Position numbers and translations under genes: made by a program. Below, piece by piece: positions 1 through 5,024 of a DNA stretch of 5,024 bases. Under the pieces are notes generated by a model. The model worked only from the letters and a program-made list of their open reading frames with translations. It did no database searches and was not told the origin of the DNA. Within the stretch, counting starts at the first letter, position 1. Each line of letters opens with the position of its first letter. The DNA is from Maritimibacter sp. (GTDB taxonomy: Bacteria > Pseudomonadota > Alphaproteobacteria > Rhodobacterales > Rhodobacteraceae): NCBI GenBank assembly GCA_003520545.1, contig DOUP01000169.1, positions 1-5,024 on the forward strand, given 5' to 3'.

Positions 1-1904
1 GCGCCGAAGCCGGTCATGCCGACAAAGCCATCGTCCCGGTCCAGGAGCACCTCCCATCCTTGGCGAATGGCAGCCTCGACCCCCACGCGTGGTGCCGCGC
101 CACGCACGGCGTCCTGGTACCCGGTCGGTTGGGCGGCGAAGAGTTCGAACGACGGGGCTGAAATGACAGCGGCCGCGATTCCCTCGGCCTCCAGGAGCGC
201 GGCGGCTTCCATCGCGATCTCGACCTCGGAGCCGGTGGCAATCAGCGTCACGTCGCGGCGCAACGCCGTGTCGCGCAGAACGTATGCCCCGCGCGCGACC
301 TTGTTTTCCTCGGTGTGCGCGGTGCGGAGCGTCGGCAGGTTTTGCCGGGAGAGCGCCAAGGCAAATGGCGTCGTCTCGGAGCTGGCGGCGAGGGCCCATG
401 CCTCGGCGGTCTCGACTGCATCTGCCGGGCGAACGAGCACCATGTTCGGCATGGCGCGCAGGGAGGCAAGTGTTTCGACCGGTTGGTGCGTCGGGCCATC
501 CTCGCCCAGTCCGATGCTGTCATGGGTCAGGACATATGTCACCGGTACGCCCATGAGGGCCGAGAGCCGCATCGCCCCGCGCATGTAGTCCGCAAAGGCC
601 AGGAACGTGCCGCCGTAGGTCACGAAGCCCCCATGCAGCGCGATCCCGTTCATCGCCGCGGCCATGCCGTGTTCGCGAATACCGTAATGGACGTAGTCGC
701 CCGAGAAATCCGAGGGTGTGACCGAGGTCATGCCGCTGGATTTGGTGAGGTTCGAACCGGTGAGGTCCGCCGACCCGCCAATCATGTTGGGCAGCGTCGT
801 ATTGACCACTTCCAGCGCCATTTCGCTGGCCTTGCGGGTTGCGACCTTGGGCTGGTCTTCCGACAGCTTGGCCTTGTAGGCGGTGAGCGCAGCCGTGAGC
901 GCGGCGGCGTCCGGCCTGGCCTGCGCGGCGTCAAACGCGGGGGCATTGCCAGAGGCCTCTTTGCGTGCCTCCCACGCAGTCCGGGCCTCGGCCCCGCGCT
1001 GGGCAACCGCACCCCAGGCGGCGTAAACTTCGGCTGGGATCGTGAAAGGTGCGTGGGTCCATCCCAGGGCCTCGCGGGCAGCCTCGATTTCCGCTTCCCC
1101 CAACGGGGCGCCGTGGACCTTGTGGCTGCCGCCCATATTGGGGGCCCCTTTGCCGATCACCGTGCGACAGGCGATGAGCGAGGGGCGGCCATCTGCCCGC
1201 GCTGCTGTGATCGCGGCGGCAATGGCGTCCGGATCATGCCCGTCGACACTCTGCACATGCCAGGCTGCGGCTGCAAAGCGCGCGGGTTGATCCATCGAGG
1301 TCGAGATATCCGTGGACCCGTCGATGGTGATCTTGTTGTCGTCCCAGAAAACGACCAATCGGCCCAGCCCCATATGCCCGGCCATGTCGATGGCCTCGTG
1401 GCTGATGCCCTCCATCAGACAGCCATCCCCGGCGAGCACGTAGGTATGGTGATCGACCAGATCGTCACCGAACCGCGCATTCGCCAACCGTTCGGCCAGC
1501 GCCATCCCCACGGCGGTGGAGATGCCTTGTCCAAGCGGGCCGGTGGTGGTTTCGATCCCGTCGGCATGACCGTATTCCGGATGGCCTGCCGTGCGTGCGC
1601 CCATCTGCCGGAAATTGCGGATCTGATCCATGTCCATGTCGGCGTAGCCGAGCAGGTGGTTGACTGCATAGACCAGCATGGACCCGTGACCCGCACTCAT
1701 CACGAACCGATCCCGGTCGGGCCATTTCGGCGCGGTCGGGTCGATGGTCATGAAGCGGTTGAAAAGCACCGTTGCCACGTCGGCCAAGCCCATGGGCGCG
1801 CCGGGGTGGCCCGAATTGGCGGCTTGAACCGCATCCATCGTCAGTGCGCGGATCGCGTTGGCCATCAAGGTTTCGTCAGCGATGACGGGGGTTTGCTGGT
1901 TCAT
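1..1904 (-). CDS. cbbT: Transketolase, Calvin-cycle type (C-terminus cut by window edge)
   Basis: A thiamine-diphosphate enzyme that moves two-carbon ketol units between sugar phosphates in the regenerative phase of the Calvin cycle; cytosolic, normally a homodimer. The frame opens with ATG at 1904 (MNQQTPVIADETLMANAIRA) and runs without a stop to the left edge, giving 634 full codons. Visible family landmarks: SGHPGAPMG with His33, SAGHGS with His73, GPLGQG at 122-127, the diphosphate/metal motif GDGCLMEG at 159-166 with Asn190, His261, catalytic Glu411 in IREHGMA, and the transketolase signature GEDGPTHQP at 467-475 with Asp469 and His473. Transketolases are usually about 660-670 residues, so some 25-40 residues are missing off-window; the last ones seen (DDGFVGMTGFGA) fit the normal C-terminal domain. 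The start is supported by GAGGAA at 1911-1916, six bases upstream and overlapping the cbbP stop codon. It is the third gene of the cbbF-cbbP-cbbT operon. A housekeeping tktA role is possible, but the context favours cbbT. Confidence 0.97.
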   Translation of the reverse strand, partial: MNQQTPVIADETLMANAIRALTMDAVQAANSGHPGAPMGLADVATVLFNRFMTIDPTAPKWPDRDRFVMSAGHGSMLVYAVNHLLGYADMDMDQIRNFRQMGARTAGHPEYGHADGIETTTGPLGQGISTAVGMALAERLANARFGDDLVDHHTYVLAGDGCLMEGISHEAIDMAGHMGLGRLVVFWDDNKITIDGSTDISTSMDQPARFAAAAWHVQSVDGHDPDAIAAAITAARADGRPSLIACRTVIGKGAPNMGGSHKVHGAPLGEAEIEAAREALGWTHAPFTIPAEVYAAWGAVAQRGAEARTAWEARKEASGNAPAFDAAQARPDAAALTAALTAYKAKLSEDQPKVATRKASEMALEVVNTTLPNMIGGSADLTGSNLTKSSGMTSVTPSDFSGDYVHYGIREHGMAAAMNGIALHGGFVTYGGTFLAFADYMRGAMRLSALMGVPVTYVLTHDSIGLGEDGPTHQPVETLASLRAMPNMVLVRPADAVETAEAWALAASSETTPFALALSRQNLPTLRTAHTEENKVARGAYVLRDTALRRDVTLIATGSEVEIAMEAAALLEAEGIAAAVISAPSFELFAAQPTGYQDAVRGAAPRVGVEAAIRQGWEVLLDRDDGFVGMTGFG

Positions 1905-1910
1905 TTGTCG

Positions 1911-1916
1911 TTCCTC
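1911..1916 (-). promoter_or_regulatory. Ribosome binding site of cbbT, overlapping the cbbP stop
   Basis: Read on the minus strand the bases are GAGGAA, six bases before the cbbT ATG. The GA of the cbbP TGA stop (1915-1917) forms the first two bases of this site. This close arrangement fixes the cbbT start and is compatible with translational coupling of cbbT to cbbP; the coupling is inferred. Confidence 0.75.
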
Positions 1917-2787
1917 AAGCGCGTTTGGATTCGTGGACAAGGCGGTGGATCATCGGTGTGAAGATGAGCTGCATGGCGAGGTCCATCTTGCCGCCCGGCA
2001 CGACGATTGAATTGGCGCGGGTCATCCAGCTGCCTTCGATCATCGCGGTCAGGTACTGGAAATCGATCCCACGCGGGTTCTTGAACCGGATGACAAGAAG
2101 GCTCTCGTCGGCAGTCGGGATCCAACGCGCAACAAAGGGGTTCGAGGTGTCGACCACAGGCACGCGTTGGAAATTGATGTCCGTCTCCGAGAACTGCGGT
2201 GTGATCGTATGCACGTAGTCGTGCATACGGCGCAGTATGGTGTCGGTGACGGCTTCGGTGGTGTAGCCGCGCTTGTCCTTGTCGCGATGGATCTTCTGGG
2301 TCCACTCCAGGTTGATGACAGGGACCACCCCGATCTTCAGGTCGGCGTATTTCGGCAGGTCCACCTCGGCGTTCTTCACGGCGCCATGCAGGCCCTCGTA
2401 AAACAGAAGGTCGGAGCCGTCTTCGAAGGGTTTCCAGTCGGTGAAATTCCCCGGTGGCACGCCATGGCGCTCGGCTTCCTCATCGTCGTGGATGTAGTGG
2501 CGCGTCTCACCGGTGCCGGTTTCACCGTAGGTGCGGAACACATCTTCAAGCTTTTTCAACTCGTTCGCGTCGGGGGAGAAGTGACTGAAGGTCTCGTCAC
2601 CCTTGGCTTTGCGTGCGTCCAGCTCGGCCTTCATGTCGGCCCGGTTGAAGCGGTGGAACGCATCGCCTTCGATCGAAACGACGTTCACGCCTTCGCGTCG
2701 GAAGATCTGGTCGAAGGTGGCTTTGACGGTGGTGGTGCCCGCGCCGGAAGAGCCCGTGACCGAGATGATAGGGTGTTTCTTGCTCAT
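1915..2787 (-). CDS. cbbP: Phosphoribulokinase, class I (bacterial type)
   Basis: Phosphorylates ribulose 5-phosphate with ATP to give ribulose 1,5-bisphosphate, the CO2 acceptor used by RuBisCO; this step is essentially diagnostic of the Calvin cycle. The protein has 290 residues, the usual length of the octameric, NADH-activated proteobacterial class I enzyme, and resembles Rhodobacter sphaeroides PRK throughout as I recall it. Visible elements: P-loop GSSGAGTTT at 12-20, which as in this family lacks the canonical Walker A lysine; catalytic-base Asp42 with His45 and Arg49 in GDAFHRFNRAD; Walker B Glu131 in FYEGLHGAV; Lys165, Arg168, Asp169 and Arg173 in QKIHRDKDKRGYTTEAVTD; and Arg186-Arg187, assigned to allosteric control in the Rhodobacter enzyme. 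The ATG at 2787 has AGGA at 2794-2797 six bases upstream. It follows cbbF by 14 bases and precedes cbbT by 10, so it is the middle gene of the operon. No sign of damage. Confidence 0.98.
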   Translation of the reverse strand: MSKKHPIISVTGSSGAGTTTVKATFDQIFRREGVNVVSIEGDAFHRFNRADMKAELDARKAKGDETFSHFSPDANELKKLEDVFRTYGETGTGETRHYIHDDEEAERHGVPPGNFTDWKPFEDGSDLLFYEGLHGAVKNAEVDLPKYADLKIGVVPVINLEWTQKIHRDKDKRGYTTEAVTDTILRRMHDYVHTITPQFSETDINFQRVPVVDTSNPFVARWIPTADESLLVIRFKNPRGIDFQYLTAMIEGSWMTRANSIVVPGGKMDLAMQLIFTPMIHRLVHESKRA

Positions 2788-2793
2788 GATGGG

Positions 2794-2797
2794 TCCT
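2794..2797 (-). promoter_or_regulatory. Ribosome binding site of cbbP
   Basis: AGGA on the minus strand, six bases before the cbbP ATG, lying wholly inside the 14-base gap between the cbbF stop and the cbbP start. It supports the ATG at 2787 as the start. Confidence 0.65.
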
Positions 2798-2801
2798 GGT
2801 G

Positions 2802-3806
2802 TCAGGCGCGGAACAATCCGCGGTTTCCGAAAAGGGCGGAGACGTCCTGTGGGGGGAGGTCATGGTAGGTTTCGACGCGGCTGACCTTGTCGGCGGTGCC
2901 AAAGATCATTGGCGTGCGCGCGTGGAGATGGTCGGGCACCCGGTCGAGGATCGGCGCGGTGCCGGTCGAGGCGCGGCCTCCAGCCTGTTCGACAAGAAAG
3001 GCAATCGGCGCACATTCGTAGACCAGGCGCAGGCGACCCTGTTCGTAGCCGTCCCGGTCATCCCCCGGATAGAGGAAGATACCGCCCCGGGTCATGATCC
3101 GATGCGTTTCTGCCACCAGGGACGCGACCCAGCGCATGTTGAAGTTGCGACCGCGCGGGCCGTCCGTCCCGGCAAGGCAATCGTCGATATAGGCGCGCAC
3201 GGGTTGGGACCAGTGGCGATAGTTCGAGGCGTTGATCGCGAATTCGGAGGCTGTTTCCGGCACCGCCGGAGCATCCGCCACCTCGCGCCAGGTCCGGGTG
3301 GCCCGGTCCAGGATGAACTGCCGGACACCGGACCCGAAACTCACCATCAGAGCCGTTTGTGGGCCATAGATGAAGTACCCCGAGGCGATCAGGTGACGCC
3401 CGCACCGCAGGAACGTTGCCTCCGCATTGTCCAAAGCAGGCTGGATGCCGAATATCGTTCCGATCGACACGTTCACGTCGATGTTGGACGACCCGTCCAG
3501 CGGATCAATCGCGAGCGCCAGCGTCCCGTCCGGATCGATTTCCCCGACCGTGTCCTGTTCTTCTGACGCATACCAACGGACGCCCGTCCCGGCGAGCGCG
3601 GCCACGAAGGCGTCATCGGCCATGAGGTCGAGCGCTTTCTGGTCGTCGCCGTCCATGTTGTTGCCGACGCTCGCCCCCAGGGCGCCGCCCAGTGGGCCCA
3701 AGGCGATGGTATCGGACAGATCGGCGGCGACGGCCCCGAGAGCCGTCATCGCTTTTACGAGGGGTGCGGGGATCGGATCCCCGCCATGGCAGATTTCAAA
3801 TGACAT
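2802..3806 (-). CDS. cbbF: Fructose-1,6-bisphosphatase, class I
   Basis: Hydrolyses fructose 1,6-bisphosphate to fructose 6-phosphate plus phosphate; homologues in Calvin operons often also act on sedoheptulose 1,7-bisphosphate, which I cannot judge here. The protein has 334 residues, normal for the family. Visible motifs: NNMDGDDQKALD at 49-60, the metal-binding SEE at 81-83, the hallmark DPLDGSSNIDVN at 101-112 with Asp101 and Asp104, the sugar-phosphate region NASNYRHW at 192-199, MRWVASLVAETHRI at 224-237, RGGIFLYP at 240-247, and the Glu264 metal ligand in LVYECAPIAFLVEQAGG. These residues mark it as FBPase class I rather than the GlpX-type class II. The ATG at 3806 is backed by GGGAGG at 3815-3820, eight bases upstream. 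It is the first gene of the cbbF-cbbP-cbbT operon and diverges from cbbR across 98 bases. I see no N-terminal extension or redox-regulatory insertion of the chloroplast type, so light/thioredoxin control is not indicated. Confidence 0.97.
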   Translation of the reverse strand: MSFEICHGGDPIPAPLVKAMTALGAVAADLSDTIALGPLGGALGASVGNNMDGDDQKALDLMADDAFVAALAGTGVRWYASEEQDTVGEIDPDGTLALAIDPLDGSSNIDVNVSIGTIFGIQPALDNAEATFLRCGRHLIASGYFIYGPQTALMVSFGSGVRQFILDRATRTWREVADAPAVPETASEFAINASNYRHWSQPVRAYIDDCLAGTDGPRGRNFNMRWVASLVAETHRIMTRGGIFLYPGDDRDGYEQGRLRLVYECAPIAFLVEQAGGRASTGTAPILDRVPDHLHARTPMIFGTADKVSRVETYHDLPPQDVSALFGNRGLFRA

Positions 3807-3814
3807 GGTCGAGG

Positions 3815-3820
3815 CCTCCC
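3815..3820 (-). promoter_or_regulatory. Ribosome binding site of cbbF
   Basis: GGGAGG on the minus strand, eight bases before the cbbF ATG, within the purine-rich run GGAAGGGGAAGGGAGG. It is the strongest Shine-Dalgarno match in the window, as expected for the first gene of an operon. Confidence 0.75.
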
Positions 3821-3861
3821 TTCCCCTTCCGGTTGGGCTTGTTTGTGACGGGTGCTTGGAA

Positions 3862-3880
3862 TAAAAAAAATTTGAATTTT
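3862..3880. promoter_or_regulatory. Candidate CbbR operator in an AT-rich palindrome
   Basis: Two overlapping patterns are visible. TAA at 3862-3864 and TGA at 3873-3875 are separated by eight bases, fitting the TNA-N7/8-TNA pattern described for CbbR sites. AAAATT at 3867-3872 and AATTTT at 3875-3880 form a perfect inverted repeat around TG. Short AT-rich patterns arise easily by chance, so the position in the divergent gap is the main support. The site lies 56 bases or more from the cbbF start and 25-43 bases from the cbbR start. Confidence 0.4.
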
Positions 3881-3904
3881 CTGACTGGAGTGAAAGAAAA
3901 ACTT

Positions 3905-4834
3905 ATGAAACGTCGTGACCGCGTGACCTTGAAACAGCTTCGGGCTCTGGCGGCGATCGTCGAATACGGCACGATTTCACAGGCAGCCGACGTGCTGGGG
4001 CTGACGGGCCCTGCGGTTCATGGTCAGTTGAAAACGCTGGAGGAAACCATTGGCGCGCCGTTGATCGACCGGCATGGGCGCTCGAATGCCACGGCCACGG
4101 CGCAGGGGCAGGCGTTACTGTCGGCGCATGAGGAAATCCAGGGTGCGCTGGGGCGGGCGCTACATCAGATTTTGGCCATGGATCGGGGTCAAATCGGGTC
4201 GGTCGTGATCGGTGTCGTGTCCACGGCGAAGTATTACGCCCCTCGAATCGTCAAGCGGTTGCGCGACGAAATGCCCGAAGTGGACGTCGTGCTGAAGGTC
4301 GGCAACCGGTCCGAGACGCTCGAAGGGCTGGAGCGCGGCGCTTTCGATCTGTGCATCATGGGGCGGCCGCCGCGTTCGGCATTGGCCCGCGCGGTTCGCC
4401 TGGCCGATCACCCGCACGTCTTGATCGCCGCGCCCGATCACCGCCTGGCCGGCGCCGGGATGATAAATGCGGGTGATCTTGTCGGAGAAACCTTCGTCAT
4501 GCGCGAACGTGGCTCCGGCACTCGTATTCTCGCCAATCGGTTCCTGGCGGATATCGGCGCGGAAACGGAGCTGTCGACCATCGAAATGGCTTCGAACGAG
4601 ACCATCAAACAGTCAGTGATGAGCGGATTGGGGCTGGCACTGATCTCGGCGCATACGGTGGCTGACGAACTGGATGTGGGCCGGCTTTCAACGCTGCCCA
4701 TGGCGGGGCTGCCACTCCTGCGGCAATGGTTCCTGATCCTCCCGGAAGACACCCGCGCCACTCCGGCCGTCCTTCGCGCCGCGGATTTCATCGAAACCCA
4801 TATCGACGAGCTCTTGCCACAGCTAGCCAGTTGA
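3905..4834 (+). CDS. cbbR: LysR-type transcriptional regulator CbbR
   Basis: Predicted activator of the divergent cbb operon; CbbR proteins sense metabolites such as ribulose 1,5-bisphosphate in studied bacteria. The protein has 309 residues, typical of LysR regulators. Residues 8-68 form the winged helix-turn-helix domain (TLKQLRALAAIVEYGTISQA onward, then LGLTGPAVHGQLKTLEETIG, ending IDRHGRS); a linker helix follows to about 90, then the periplasmic-binding-protein-like effector domain from about 95, beginning with QIGSVVIGVVSTAKYYAP, a stretch characteristic of CbbR, and including MSGLGLALISAHTV from residue 239. The ATG at 3905 was chosen because the protein then begins just before the helix-turn-helix as is usual. 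Its Shine-Dalgarno is weak: GGAG at 3887-3890 is 14 bases away. An in-frame GTG at 3890 would add five residues. Frame upstream of that stays open to 3692, but those residues lie over cbbF and look non-coding. The divergent cbbF neighbour makes CbbR much likelier than any other LysR protein. Confidence 0.93.
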   Translation: MKRRDRVTLKQLRALAAIVEYGTISQAADVLGLTGPAVHGQLKTLEETIGAPLIDRHGRSNATATAQGQALLSAHEEIQGALGRALHQILAMDRGQIGSVVIGVVSTAKYYAPRIVKRLRDEMPEVDVVLKVGNRSETLEGLERGAFDLCIMGRPPRSALARAVRLADHPHVLIAAPDHRLAGAGMINAGDLVGETFVMRERGSGTRILANRFLADIGAETELSTIEMASNETIKQSVMSGLGLALISAHTVADELDVGRLSTLPMAGLPLLRQWFLILPEDTRATPAVLRAADFIETHIDELLPQLAS

Positions 4835-4928
4835 CGTCGGCAAAGCCCAGCAAATGACCAGCTGCGCCCTTTGGCCCTGAAGGTGGCAAGTCTGCGCAAT
4901 GTGAAAGCCCGTGAGACGCGGCGATACC
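4835..4928. other. Convergent gap without supported features
   Basis: These 94 bases lie between the cbbR stop and the stop of the unidentified minus-strand gene. I find no credible reading frame, RNA gene or strong intrinsic terminator here. Only weak stems can be drawn, none followed by a proper run of T. Confidence 0.5.
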
Positions 4929-5024
4929 TCAGGTTTTTTCGGCCAAGCGGCGTTTTGCATAGGCCGCGAACCAGTCGACCGCGGCCGGGTTCTTCGTCGC
5001 GTCTTTTGATGCCACCTTGTCGGC
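4929..5024 (-). CDS. C-terminal fragment of an unidentified protein (cut by window edge)
   Basis: A minus-strand frame enters from the right edge and ends at a TGA at 4929-4931, giving 31 codons that end in DWFAAYAKRRLAEKT. The frame was preferred because its residue mix (Ala/Lys/Asp rich, a plausible amphipathic basic C-terminal helix) is protein-like, about three quarters of its codons end in G or C as in the neighbouring genes, and the other two minus frames give arginine-rich shadow sequence. Too little is present to name the family, and I do not recognise it. It converges on cbbR with a 94-base gap, so it is probably not part of the cbb operon. It could be a spurious frame, given its shortness. 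Confidence 0.55.
   Translation of the reverse strand, partial: ADKVASKDATKNPAAVDWFAAYAKRRLAEKT

Larger units (their letters stand above)
3807..3904 (+). promoter_or_regulatory. Divergent cbbF/cbbR control region
   Basis: This 98-base gap between the divergent starts of cbbF and cbbR must hold the promoters of both unless transcription begins inside coding sequence. Its centre is unlike the rest of the window: 20 of the 22 bases at 3859-3880 are A or T, including eight A in a row at 3863-3870. LysR-type regulators usually bind such shared regions, repressing their own gene and activating the divergent operon. I could not place a convincing -35/-10 pair for either direction, so only the region is called. 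Confidence 0.7.

Noticed and set aside
315..1961. A 548-codon open frame on the plus strand opposite cbbT.
   Set aside because: It mirrors the transketolase frame, which is intact and carries all catalytic motifs. The antisense product is rich in Arg, Gly and His with no recognisable domain; long antisense frames are common in GC-rich coding DNA.
2167..2868. A 233-codon plus-strand open frame opposite cbbP.
   Set aside because: Shadow of phosphoribulokinase, whose own frame is complete and conserved at every catalytic position.
2799..3566. A 255-codon plus-strand open frame opposite cbbF.
   Set aside because: Shadow of fructose-1,6-bisphosphatase; no family resemblance of its own.
3841..3890. 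Sigma-70-like promoter boxes in the cbbF/cbbR gap, such as TTGAAT at 3872-3877.
   Set aside because: No -10 partner at proper spacing matches well in either direction; in such AT-rich DNA partial matches are expected by chance.
3692..3904. A 71-codon N-terminal extension of CbbR from an ATG at 3692.
   Set aside because: It would overlap the start of cbbF on the other strand and cross the AT-rich control region. The residues are Arg/Pro-rich shadow sequence, and LysR proteins begin just before the helix-turn-helix.
4438..4899. A 153-codon minus-strand open frame opposite the end of cbbR.
   Set aside because: Mostly antisense to the CbbR effector domain, with serine/arginine-rich shadow composition and no recognisable motif.
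4900..4940. Possible terminators: a short ACCT/AGGT repeat at 4926-4934 running into six T, and a weak GC stem to its left.
   Set aside because: The ACCT/AGGT arms have a one-base loop and cannot form a stable hairpin, and the T run belongs to codons of the minus-strand gene. The other stem has only about five pairs with a bulge and no T tract.

Overview
The window carries part of a Calvin-Benson-Bassham (cbb) carbon-fixation gene cluster from a GC-rich bacterium. The gene set and order (cbbR divergent from cbbF-cbbP-cbbT), the class I phosphoribulokinase and the protein sequences all point to an alphaproteobacterium, most likely of the Rhodobacterales (Rhodobacter/Roseobacter type). That placement comes from remembered family resemblance, not from a search.

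Layout: (1) Positions 1-1904, minus strand: transketolase (cbbT), intact from its start codon but cut by the left window edge a few dozen residues before its end. (2) 1915-2787, minus: phosphoribulokinase (cbbP), complete. (3) 2802-3806, minus: class I fructose-1,6-bisphosphatase (cbbF), complete. The three genes are separated by only 10 and 14 bases, each with its own Shine-Dalgarno sequence, so they look like one operon read cbbF-cbbP-cbbT. (4) 3807-3904: a 98-base divergent intergenic region with a strongly AT-rich core, the likely control region. (5) 3905-4834, plus: the LysR-type regulator CbbR. (6) 4835-4928: a short stretch with no gene that I can support. (7) 4929-5024, minus: the last 31 codons of an unidentified gene that converges on cbbR.

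How the genes work together: CbbF makes fructose 6-phosphate, CbbT uses it to form pentose phosphates in the regenerative phase, and CbbP phosphorylates ribulose 5-phosphate to ribulose 1,5-bisphosphate, the RuBisCO substrate. CbbR is expected to bind the shared intergenic region and activate the operon in response to metabolites. RuBisCO itself is not in the window; by analogy with known cbb operons it, and perhaps cbbA or cbbG, may lie beyond the left edge downstream of cbbT.

I see no mobile element, CRISPR array, RNA gene or clearly undescribed system. This is a well-known pathway cassette. The items most worth a second look are the AT-rich operator region, the start codon of cbbR, and the unidentified gene at the right edge.
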